Shown here: positions 45,354-52,719 of the stretch, piece by piece
Layout: every line of letters starts with the position of its first letter
Position numbering within the stretch: the stretch's first letter is position 1
Origin: Streptomyces sp. PH10-H1
GTDB lineage: Bacteria; Actinomycetota; Actinomycetes; Streptomycetales; Streptomycetaceae
Reading direction: 5' to 3'
NCBI RefSeq assembly: GCF_030063355.1
Contig: NZ_JASISZ010000002.1
Location: 225,567 to 289,566, forward strand
DNA length: 64,000 nucleotides
The notes under the pieces: model-generated
Database searches by the model: none
What the model was told of the DNA's origin: nothing
Seen by the model: the letters and a program-made list of their open reading frames with translations, nothing else
Program-made: the position numbers and the translations under genes

Positions 45354-45886
45354 TCCTCACCCAGGCCGCCATCGCCGCCGCCGTCGCCGCAGGCGAGATC
45401 ACCATCGACCCCTACGACCCCGAACAACTGTCCCCAAACGCCTACGACTGGCGGCTCGGCGAGACCTTACGCACCTGCGACGGCGAACTGGATGCCGCCC
45501 AACCCACCACCTTCACCGAAACCACCATCCCCAACGAGGGAGTGCAGCTGCAGCCCGGCACGCTCTACCTCGGCGTCACCCTGGAGCGGACGGGATCGGA
45601 GACGTACGCACAGATGCTCAACGGCAACCGCACCACCGGCTCCCTGGGCATCTGGGTCCACGTCTCCGCCCCGCTCGGCCACGTCGGACACGCGATCCGC
45701 TGGACGCTGGAAATCCGCGCCGCCAAACCCGTGCGGGTCTACCCGGGCATGACGCTGGGCAAGCTGGTCTTCCTGACGACTTTCGGCCGCCGGGCCAGCT
45801 ACCAGAGGCACGGGCTCAAATACATGGACAGCGACGGCATCGACATGTCCCGCCTGTACGAGGAGATCCCCGGAGGCACCCGGTGA
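45350..45886 (+). CDS. dCTP deaminase-like protein 2 (catalytic Glu kept, Ser/Arg motif lost)
   Basis: Overlaps its neighbour by GTGA. This 178-residue, GTG-started homologue has SPNAYDWRLGETLRTCD, LQPGTLYLGVTLER, then NGNRTTGSLGIWVHVSAP in place of GRSSxxRLG, and HAIRWTLEIRAA, where the Glu aligns with Dcd Glu138. The Arg110-Ser111 and Arg115 equivalents are gone. The C-terminus (RASYQRHGLKYMDSDGID) resembles the Dcd tail more than protein 1 does. Dcd active sites lie at subunit interfaces, so the two could form a mixed oligomer with complementary residues. Confidence 0.82.
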   Translation: MILTQAAIAAAVAAGEITIDPYDPEQLSPNAYDWRLGETLRTCDGELDAAQPTTFTETTIPNEGVQLQPGTLYLGVTLERTGSETYAQMLNGNRTTGSLGIWVHVSAPLGHVGHAIRWTLEIRAAKPVRVYPGMTLGKLVFLTTFGRRASYQRHGLKYMDSDGIDMSRLYEEIPGGTR

Positions 45887-47010
45887 GCCCCCTGATCAGC
45901 CCCGTGCCCGGCCCGCTCGTGGCCACCGCCCTGGACCTGCCCGCCGGCAGCCCCGGCGGCAGCGTCGAACTCTTCCTCGACCTCTACACCGGCCCCGAAC
46001 CGCTCCTGCCCGCAGCCGCGTTCATGCTCACCCCCACCGGACCCGGCCCCCGCCCCCGCACCCGGGCCGGGCTGGACCTGTTGAGCGTCAGCGGGAAGTG
46101 CCTGAAGGGCCCCGCCTTCGGCCGGTACGTCACCGCCCTCCGCAAGGCCCTGACCGTGGCGATCGACCCGCACCAGATCGGCGTCCTGCACCTGCAGCAC
46201 CTCGCCTTCGGCGCCACCCCGGCCCTGATCCGGGCCCTGCCCGCCCACCCCAGGATCGCCCTGGTCCACGGCACCGACCTGATCTTCGCCGAAGCCCACC
46301 GCGACCAGATGCAGATCCTGCGCGAGAGCGCGCGGGCCGCCGACGCCATCGTGGTCCCCACCGGCGCGATGGCCGACCACCTTCTGCGACTGGCTCCGCA
46401 CACCGACCGCCGCAAGATCGAGACGATCCCGTGGGGCATCCCCGATCACCTGCTGGCCAGCCCCCCGCCCAGGCCGGCCCGCACCCACGCCAGTCATCTG
46501 CGGCTGCTGTACGCCGGGCGGCTGACCGCCGAGAAGGGAGGAGAAGCCCTGGTCAAGGGCCTGGCCCGAGCTCCGGGCGTCGAGCTGAGCATCGCGGCCC
46601 CCCGCGCCCAGTTCCACGCGTTGGCGCCGCTGCTGAAGCGGGCCGGCGTGCACGCCCGCTACCTCGGCTGGCTCCGCCGCCCGCAGCTGTGGAAAACCTT
46701 CGCCGACCACGACGTACTCGTCATGCCCTCCACCACCCTGGAAGCGATGGGCCTGGTCGCACTGGAAGCCCAAGCCTGCGGCCTGCCCGTCCTCTACCAG
46801 CCCGTACCCGGCCTGCGCGATGCCCTCGCGGCCTCCGCCATGGCCACCGACTTCACCAACACCGCCGCCCTGGCCCGTGACCTGGAACGTTTGCGAGCCT
46901 CACCCAGCCTGCTGCCCGCGATACGGGCAGCCGGACTGGCCAACGCCGCCCGCTACCCGCTGACCGCAACCGCCGAGGCTCTGGCCGGACTCGGCCGCCG
47001 GCTCGCCTGA
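45883..47010 (+). CDS. GT4-type glycosyltransferase
   Basis: Overlaps the deaminase-like gene by 4 bases. The 375-residue protein has two Rossmann halves; the donor-binding C-terminal half shows LRLLYAGRLTAEKGGEAL and an EX7E pair in TLEAMGLVALEAQACGLPV, typical of GT-B family 4. The donor is probably a nucleotide sugar. It ends the five-gene coupled operon and is followed by a stem-loop (47173-47202). The acceptor is not evident from the sequence. Confidence 0.85.
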   Translation: MSPLISPVPGPLVATALDLPAGSPGGSVELFLDLYTGPEPLLPAAAFMLTPTGPGPRPRTRAGLDLLSVSGKCLKGPAFGRYVTALRKALTVAIDPHQIGVLHLQHLAFGATPALIRALPAHPRIALVHGTDLIFAEAHRDQMQILRESARAADAIVVPTGAMADHLLRLAPHTDRRKIETIPWGIPDHLLASPPPRPARTHASHLRLLYAGRLTAEKGGEALVKGLARAPGVELSIAAPRAQFHALAPLLKRAGVHARYLGWLRRPQLWKTFADHDVLVMPSTTLEAMGLVALEAQACGLPVLYQPVPGLRDALAASAMATDFTNTAALARDLERLRASPSLLPAIRAAGLANAARYPLTATAEALAGLGRRLA

Positions 47011-47172
47011 CCGATGACGCAAGCTGTCAGCCGTCAAGGCGTCCGGTGGGGAGTGTGCGGGTGCGCCCGCGGCCTGGAGGTTGCCATGACAGTAGCCGCG
47101 GGCGCACCCAGGCCCTTCTACCCAGGACGGTGCCCTGTACGCGGTCGTGGCGGGTTGTACAGAGGCATTGCG

Positions 47173-47202
47173 GGCACCCGCCCCCGCGCCGGGGCGGGTG
47201 CC
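47173..47202. terminator. Hairpin after the glycosyltransferase; gap otherwise without genes
   Basis: GGCACCCGCCCC and its perfect complement with a 6-base loop, 163 bp after the operon. The full gap 47011-47947 is 937 bp. Open frames in it have shadow-like composition (Arg/Pro/Ser). It also has a palindromic TGTAC...GTACA pair near 47136-47161. Promoter of the serine hydrolase must lie near its end; no other gene is supported. Confidence 0.65.
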
Positions 47203-47947
47203 GGGTCCGTGCCACAGCCAGGACTCGGCTGTTGTCCCAACCAGGCCCCGGCCCTGTGGCATCTCCGCCGGATGACCGGGTCACCCGAAAGCGCGTCATC
47301 AAACGTCCACCGCGGCACGGGGATGCGCCCAGCGGCGCACTGAGCGGCGGCCGAGCCCGCCGAGCCAGGGGACAGCGCGGGGCCGTTAGAGCGACCAGGG
47401 CCCGGGGCGGTTGGCTGGCCACACGGCTGGTGACGGAACACCCGGCCCGGGCACTACCTCTTCTGATCTGTGCTCTTCGCGGCAGGCTTCTCCTCCCGGC
47501 ACTCCGGCGACAGTTTATGCAACGCTGCCTGCACCAGAAGATCACCCAGTGGCGGTGAACCGGCCTCCCAGCCGCTTCGCTCCCCCAAGCCTGCGGCCAA
47601 GTCCCCTTTGGGGACGGCCCATTACGCTGCCGTCCCGTCGCCTGGCCCGGTATCCGGGCTGTCACCGGGGAGAGCAGGTTTCAGGCCCTGCACCATCGCG
47701 CCACGCGAACGGATCGAGGCGATCGCCTCGGCCAGCTGATCGCACAGCAACCTGCCTGCATCCGCAGGCACGGCCGCTTCTGCGGCCGAACCCTGGACGT
47801 TCCCACTGCTGCCCTGGCTCACCCTCATGGCGTGCCCCGAAAACCTCGCTTTATGAGGACCACCCGGTTCGACGACGCGCCACTGCCGGACCGGAGCTGG
47901 CCACGTCACTACGCTGACGGGCGGGACACACGGCGAACAGGGAGACC

Positions 47948-48991
47948 ATGACGCACCAGCCCGACCGCATCGAACAGCTGCTGCACGAAGGGGTGCGCGA
48001 CAAGGTCTACCCCGGTGCGGTGTGGGCCGTGGGCGACGCCGACGGTACCCGCATCAGCGGCACCACCGGTGTCCTCGACCCCGACGAGCCCGGCCTTCCC
48101 ATGCGCCGCGACACCGTCTTCGACGTCGCCAGCCTCACCAAGATCCTTGCCGTGTGGGCGTCCATCGGGGCCCTGTGGGAAGACGGCAAGCTGCCCCTGG
48201 ACACCGCGCTGGGCACCCTGTGGCCGGAGGTCGAGGGCCGCCCGCTGGGCCAGGTCACCGCCCACCAGCTGCTGACCCACACCGCCGGTGTCCCGCTGCG
48301 GGCCAACCTGAAGAACCTCTACGGCACCGACCCGCAGGACATCCGCGACGGCGTCCTGCGCGAGGAACTGCACCGCCCGCCCGGCCAGGCCGTGGAATAC
48401 ACCGACCGGGCCGCCCTCATCCTCGGCTACCTCGCCGAACACCTCTCCGGCCAAAGGCTCGACCAGCTCGCCCATCGGCGGACCTGGCAGCCGCTCGGCA
48501 TGACCGACACCCGCTTCGGCCCCCTGACCGCCGACATCGCGGCCCGCTGTGCCCCCACCGAGCTCGACCAGGACACCGACACCCACCTCAAAGGCACCGC
48601 CCACGACTTCTCCGCCCGCCTCCTCGGCGGCGTGTGCGGCATCGCCGGCGCCTTCTCCGTCCTCGACGACCTCACCCGCTTCCTGCGGTACATGCTCGAC
48701 CGCACCACCGCACCAAGCCGGGCCGGGTTCGGGCCGGCCTGGGTGAAGGAGTCCTTGAGCGTCCACACCGGAGCCATGGAGCCCGCCCGGGGCCTGTTCT
48801 GGCACCCCGCCCCCGGCACCGACCCTGAGAGCCGCGTCTACGTGCACTACGGCTTCACCGGCACCGGCCTGTGGATCTCACCCAAACAGGGGACCTGGGC
48901 CGTGCTGCTGACCAACAAGCTCTACTACACCCGCGACCGCCAGCCCCTGACGGATATCCGCAACCAGTTCCGCGAGCTGGCGTTCACCTGA
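47948..48991 (+). CDS. Serine hydrolase of the beta-lactamase/PBP4* family
   Basis: The 347-residue protein has class C beta-lactamase-type motifs: the nucleophile in DVASLTKIL (SxxK), Tyr in AVEYTDRAALILG (YxN-like position, here YTD), and HYGFTGTG as the HxG-type third box. No signal peptide, so it is cytoplasmic, which fits esterases or peptidases of this family better than beta-lactamases. Also has LLTHTAGVPL. It lies downstream of the nucleotide operon on the same strand but separated by 937 bp; a functional link is possible but unproven. Confidence 0.85.
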   Translation: MTHQPDRIEQLLHEGVRDKVYPGAVWAVGDADGTRISGTTGVLDPDEPGLPMRRDTVFDVASLTKILAVWASIGALWEDGKLPLDTALGTLWPEVEGRPLGQVTAHQLLTHTAGVPLRANLKNLYGTDPQDIRDGVLREELHRPPGQAVEYTDRAALILGYLAEHLSGQRLDQLAHRRTWQPLGMTDTRFGPLTADIAARCAPTELDQDTDTHLKGTAHDFSARLLGGVCGIAGAFSVLDDLTRFLRYMLDRTTAPSRAGFGPAWVKESLSVHTGAMEPARGLFWHPAPGTDPESRVYVHYGFTGTGLWISPKQGTWAVLLTNKLYYTRDRQPLTDIRNQFRELAFT

Positions 48992-49053
48992 TACCGAAGA
49001 CGGACCAGCAGGAACCGAGGCCGCCACGGCGCCGGCCAGGAAGGGGCACGACG

Positions 49054-49215
49054 TTGATCTGGGACGAACACCGCCGCAAGGGGCCCGTCGCGCTCGGCGC
49101 GCAAGGTCCGGGCTGCCTCGGACCCTACGGCCGGTGGCCCGATGACGAAGAAGATCAGATGGAGCCGGCGGCCGAGCCCGCCTCCATTTCGGCGCCACGC
49201 GAGGCCAGCCGGTGA
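49054..49215 (+). CDS. Short hypothetical protein (TTG start)
   Basis: A 53-residue ORF, LIWDEHRRKGPVALGAQGPG at the start, rich in Pro/Glu at the end (AAEPASISAPREASR). AAGGGG lies ~7 bases before the TTG. Its stop overlaps the next GTG (GTGA), which supports real translation. No family is recognised. Confidence 0.45.
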   Translation: MIWDEHRRKGPVALGAQGPGCLGPYGRWPDDEEDQMEPAAEPASISAPREASR

Positions 49216-49445
49216 GCGGGGCCCTGTGGCGGCAGACCCTCACCGCCCTGACCACCGGAGCGGGCCCGGAGGGAAGTGACCGCGAACAGGTCCTCGCCCA
49301 GGCAGCCGCCGACCTCGCGCTCCAGGACGACGACGCGGCGAGCCCCGCCGACGTGCAGAGCCGCGCCCTCAAGGAATTCGGTGTCCTGCTCGGCGAGAAC
49401 CAAGCCCGCACCGCACTGCACGGCCGCCGACGCCACCGCGGGTGA
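49212..49445 (+). CDS. Short acidic/helical hypothetical protein
   Basis: The 77-residue, GTG-started product SGALWRQTLTALTTGAGPEG continues as a helical protein (VLAQAAADLALQDDDAASP, then ALKEFGVLLGENQARTALHG). It overlaps the previous small gene by 4 bases and is 29 bp from the next. No family recognised; a small soluble protein is all that can be said. Confidence 0.5.
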   Translation: MSGALWRQTLTALTTGAGPEGSDREQVLAQAAADLALQDDDAASPADVQSRALKEFGVLLGENQARTALHGRRRHRG

Positions 49446-49474
49446 CCTCAGCGGCGCTGACGCGTTAGACCGCC

Positions 49475-49666
49475 ATGACCACGATGACGTTCCGGCCCGT
49501 GCCGGTCGTCGGCGGCACCACCGGAGGGACGGTTCGGCTCCCGGTGGACGAGCCGATCTTCGCCGAGCTGGCGGGCCGCTGGGCGGCGGCCGGGCGCCTG
49601 GTGCCCGGCCAGGACGACCGGGAATGGACCGCGTTGGCATCCCGCTGCCCGTGGCCCGTCCGATAG
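49475..49666 (+). CDS. Short hypothetical protein
   Basis: A 63-residue ORF with MTTMTFRPVPVVGGTTGGTV and EPIFAELAGRWAAAGRLVPG; coding-like composition (balanced acidic/basic, WTALASRCPWPVR end). It is third in a row of closely spaced small genes and is followed by a hairpin terminator. No known domain is recognised. Confidence 0.45.
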   Translation: MTTMTFRPVPVVGGTTGGTVRLPVDEPIFAELAGRWAAAGRLVPGQDDREWTALASRCPWPVR

Positions 49667-49714
49667 ACCAGCGTGGTGCGGTCGCCTTCACCCCTCGTAC
49701 CGCACCACGCTGCA

Positions 49715-49767
49715 CCGGCCGGCAGCCCCGGAAGCCTGCCCGGCCACCCGGGGCTGCCGGACCGGCC
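49715..49767. terminator. Long hairpin after the small-gene cluster
   Basis: GGCAGCCCCGG pairs with CCGGGGCTGCC, extended by flanking CCGGCC/GGCCGG, with a ~17-base loop. It ends the run of small genes at 49054-49666. Confidence 0.7.
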
Positions 49768-49851
49768 GGTTCGTGGTTGGGCCCCGCCCTGGCCCGGCAG
49801 CCTCACCCGAACGAGCGACCCGTCCCCACGCGCCCGGGCGGGTAGCTACCA

Positions 49852-50124
49852 GTGATGGAGACCCACCACAGCACCGTGCCGGCATCCGTGCGCGAGACGA
49901 TCGACGGCATCGTCGCGGCCGTCCGCACAGGAGACGACGCCCGCATCCGGGCCCTGATCGAACGCCTCACCCCCGACGCGGACGTCCCGGCACTCCTGTT
50001 GTTGCACGGCCGCCTCAACGAAGACCTGACCGGGCGGCCGGCTCCCGCCTGCGACACTGACCAGGGCGCCGGAGGCGATCAGGTGGTGGGGGTCGACGCC
50101 ACCTTGCGTACGCAGGCCTCGTAG
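49852..50124 (+). CDS. Hypothetical protein overlapping the end of a TniQ gene
   Basis: The 90-residue ORF (METHHSTVPASVRETIDGIV) is helical and acidic up to about residue 76 (RIRALIERLTPDADVPALLLL), then loses its character, because its 3' part runs antisense through the last 46 bases of the TniQ gene at 50079. The real product may end in variable sequence. GTG 49852 or ATG 49855 start. Function unknown. Confidence 0.4.
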   Translation: MMETHHSTVPASVRETIDGIVAAVRTGDDARIRALIERLTPDADVPALLLLHGRLNEDLTGRPAPACDTDQGAGGDQVVGVDATLRTQAS

Positions 50125-51224
50125 GCGCGGATGCCGATCGCACGACGAGCGAGCTGTTCGTACCGGGGGCTGACCTGAACCCAGTCGGTGCGGTCGAAGG
50201 CGAAGGACCGCTCGCGCCGCTGCGGCCCGTCGCAGGGGAGTACGGAAGCGAGAACGGCTGACGGGTCCGGCGATGTCACCATGAGGTGAGCGATTCGTAC
50301 GCCCGCGGCCATCAAGAGTGGGTCGAACGGCGCTCGTGCCCCCCACACCCCGTAGATGTAGGCGTGGGGAAGCCCGTCCCGTCTCGTTGTGAACTCGTTG
50401 AAGCGGCTGCACACGGCGGGGTCGGCGTCCTTCAGATGCTCCAGACGTCCGAAGCGCAGGGCAACGGCCATCATCGTGCGCACGTCGATGAGGGCCTGCC
50501 GGGCAGCGGCGCCGCATCGGGTCGGCGCGTCGAGGAGATTGTTCACGTACTGCTGTGCGGCAGACACGCGGGTGTCCTCGACGGCGACCGCATGGGCTGT
50601 GCCCAGATCGGCGCCGCACCGGCGGGTGTAGCCCTCCGTATGGCCCGGGTGGCGGCGAGTGGGGCGGGACCCGGCCGGTATCGGCGCAGTGCAGCCGGAT
50701 GTGAGAGGGCCGCGGCTGGGTGCGACGGCGTTCTGGCACGCCGGGCAGACGCCTGCCAGATAGCAGTGGTGCCGGGGGCACGTGAACGTCCACGGCAGGT
50801 GCCAGGCGATCGACCACCGCCCCTGCTCGCGCACGCACGTGGGGCAGTAGGTGATGAACTGGCGGTAGACGAACTGTCCGGACAGCATCCCCTGCGGGGA
50901 CACGGGCCTCAGCTCGTCCGGGGGCGGGACGTCCGCCCTCAGGGCGGCGGGCTGGTAGCGCCGCAGGGTGAGGCTAAGGGAGGCGGCCCGCTGGATGCCG
51001 GTGGCGGCCTGGATGCGGGCGGCGGTGGCGTCCGAGATCCAGTGGGTCAGGTTCTGCAGGCGTAGACCGGTGGAAGGGCCGGCGGCCATCAGCCCAAGGG
51101 CAGTGGCGGTGCGCGAGCGGGTGAGGCCGAGTGCGGCGGTGTTGTGGTCGACCCAGCTGAGCAGGGCCTCGTCCGGCAGCGGCAGTTCGACCAGCGCCAT
51201 ACGGCGGGGCATCGCGACGCTCAT
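50079..51224 (-). CDS. TniQ-family targeting protein 2
   Basis: The 381-residue protein begins MSVAMPRRMALVELPLPDEA, then LLSWVDHNTAALGL, the TniQ N-terminal signature. Zinc pairs are CPTCVREQGRWSIAWHLPW and CPRHHCYLAGVCPACQ, matching the TniQ Cys/His pattern. The start overlaps the stop of the next TniQ (ATGA), so the two are translated together. A longer reading to 51380 lies inside the neighbouring gene and is rejected. Two closely coupled TniQ proteins suggest that they act as a pair in target recognition. Confidence 0.87.
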   Translation of the reverse strand: MSVAMPRRMALVELPLPDEALLSWVDHNTAALGLTRSRTATALGLMAAGPSTGLRLQNLTHWISDATAARIQAATGIQRAASLSLTLRRYQPAALRADVPPPDELRPVSPQGMLSGQFVYRQFITYCPTCVREQGRWSIAWHLPWTFTCPRHHCYLAGVCPACQNAVAPSRGPLTSGCTAPIPAGSRPTRRHPGHTEGYTRRCGADLGTAHAVAVEDTRVSAAQQYVNNLLDAPTRCGAAARQALIDVRTMMAVALRFGRLEHLKDADPAVCSRFNEFTTRRDGLPHAYIYGVWGARAPFDPLLMAAGVRIAHLMVTSPDPSAVLASVLPCDGPQRRERSFAFDRTDWVQVSPRYEQLARRAIGIRAYEACVRKVASTPTT

Positions 51225-52390
51225 CAGCGCTCGCCCAGATCTGTGGCGAAGGTCGTGGTGCGCGAGCGCCGCTTGGGGGGCGGGGCGTGGCCGGAGCCGG
51301 AGTAATCGGCCACGTCCATGACGGCCTTGATCCGGGCGGTGGTGTGACGCGTGACCAAGAACAAAGGACGCACGTTCCACGCCTTGCGCAGCGCGATGAT
51401 CGCGGCCGAATGGGGATCACGGGACAGACCCGCCACCGTGTCGGCCACTGCGAGGGGATCCTCGGCGAAGACGATGCGAGCGGCTGTGCGGATCACGGCC
51501 GTCTGGACCAGCACAGGCGGGGTCCGCAGCTCCGAGGCCGTGAAACGGCGTCCGGCCGCACCGTCGTGGGTCCGGCAGAAGGCCGCGAATGCCTCGCGTA
51601 CCACGGTGTCGGCACCACTGAGGTCCTCCGGGTGCGCGGTGAAAAGTGCGAGGCAGGCCATCGCCCACAGGTCCTGGAAAAGGCCGAACGACTCCGCGTG
51701 CCCCTCCGCGGGGGCGTGCAGAGCGTCCCAGAGCCGCTGCTGCAGCGCGAGGAGTTCGTCGTCCTGCGCAGGGACAGCGGGCAGCTCTCGCAGCCGGGCA
51801 CCGCATTGACGCTGGCGCATGCCGTTCACCAGAGGCGGGTAGTGAGGTGCGCCGTGTAATGGGTTGGTGCCGTGTGCGGTGAACGCCCGGCCACAGACGG
51901 GGCAAGCGCCGACGAGATAACAGCGATGGGTGAGGCAGACGAAGACCCAGGGCAGCTGCCAGGCCAGCAGCCAGCGCCCGCCGGATTCGTCCACACAACG
52001 CGGGCATAGCCGCAGCGCGTTCGGGTCAATCCACCACTTCAACAGTGAGGTCCTGCTCGTCTCCTTCACCCACTGCGGGCCGAACGGGTACAGCGCGGTA
52101 CCGCGAAAGCGGTGCCAGAGCATGTTGGTCACCTGGAGCTCGGTGAGTGCCGCTGCCGCCCGCATCCTGGCGACCTTCGCGGCATGGGGGTAATACAGCG
52201 CTGAGCCCGTCCCCAGCGCATGGCGGGACTCGTCGCCCGCCAGGACGCCGGTGATCTGCGCGGTCCGCAGACGGGGAAGACCGCCGTGCTCGGCGGACAT
52301 GATGTTCAGCCAGCTCAGCAGGGCTTCCCCCGGCAAGGGCTCGACGACCAGCGCGAGGCGTCTGGGCAGCCCGAGGTCCAGTCGGCTCAC
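51224..52390 (-). CDS. TniQ-family targeting protein 3
   Basis: This 388-residue protein (GTG 52390, giving VSRLDLGLPRRLALVVEPLP) shows the TniQ start (PGEALLSWLNIMSAEHGGL), zinc residues in CPRCVDESGGRWLLAWQLPW and CLTHRCYLVGACPVCGRAF, and a variable C-terminal half (ends in PPKRRSRTTTFATDLGER). An ATG 33 bases upstream would run into the XRE gene; GTG is preferred. It sits between the XRE gene and TniQ 2 in one minus-strand unit. Confidence 0.87.
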   Translation of the reverse strand: MSRLDLGLPRRLALVVEPLPGEALLSWLNIMSAEHGGLPRLRTAQITGVLAGDESRHALGTGSALYYPHAAKVARMRAAAALTELQVTNMLWHRFRGTALYPFGPQWVKETSRTSLLKWWIDPNALRLCPRCVDESGGRWLLAWQLPWVFVCLTHRCYLVGACPVCGRAFTAHGTNPLHGAPHYPPLVNGMRQRQCGARLRELPAVPAQDDELLALQQRLWDALHAPAEGHAESFGLFQDLWAMACLALFTAHPEDLSGADTVVREAFAAFCRTHDGAAGRRFTASELRTPPVLVQTAVIRTAARIVFAEDPLAVADTVAGLSRDPHSAAIIALRKAWNVRPLFLVTRHTTARIKAVMDVADYSGSGHAPPPKRRSRTTTFATDLGER

Positions 52391-52397
52391 CGGCGTT

Positions 52398-52670
52398 CTA
52401 CGCGGTGACCGGCTGGCCGGCATTGTCGGGCAGCAGTTCGTGCACGGAGACGCCGAGCCCGTCGGCGATGGCGTACAAGCGGTCCACCGAGACGCTGTGC
52501 CGGGCGCTTTCCACCTCCGCGTAGAAGGAGCGGTCCAGCCCGCAGGCCTTGGCGGCAGCCGTCTGCGTCAGCCCTGCCCGCATGCGCACTTCGCGCACAC
52601 GGTGCCCGAAGGCGATGCGGCGCTCGGCGGCGAGGTCACTGGTAGTCGGCACAGGAAAACGGTAGTGCAT
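52398..52670 (-). CDS. XRE-family regulator of the transposon
   Basis: The ~90-residue protein has an XRE helix-turn-helix (VREVRMRAGLTQTAAAKACG, then LDRSFYAEVESARHS and VSVDRLYAIADGLGVSVHEL). It is first of the minus-strand unit with two TniQ genes and lies 50 bp from the divergent tniQ-tnsABC start. A near-palindrome overlaps its start region, so autoregulation and control of transposase expression are likely. ATG 52670; GTG 52652 is also possible. Confidence 0.87.
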   Translation of the reverse strand: MHYRFPVPTTSDLAAERRIAFGHRVREVRMRAGLTQTAAAKACGLDRSFYAEVESARHSVSVDRLYAIADGLGVSVHELLPDNAGQPVTA

Positions 52671-52696
52671 CAATGTGTAGGGTATATCCTACATTG
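52671..52696. promoter_or_regulatory. Candidate operator/promoter between xre-tniQ and tniQ-tnsABC
   Basis: An AT-rich near-palindrome, arms CAATGTGTAGG and CCTACATTG around GTATAT, in an otherwise GC-rich region. It overlaps the likely start of the XRE gene and is 24-49 bp before the divergent tniQ start. TATCCT/TAGGGT resemble -10 boxes on either strand. It could be the XRE operator controlling both transcripts. Confidence 0.6.
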
Positions 52697-52719
52697 CGGC
52701 CTGGGGAGGCCGCTGAGCT

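Noticed and set aside
47411..47917. Long ORF in the gap before the serine hydrolase
   Set aside because: Arg/Pro/Ser-heavy composition, no ribosome-binding site, no recognisable domain; typical GC-driven open frame.
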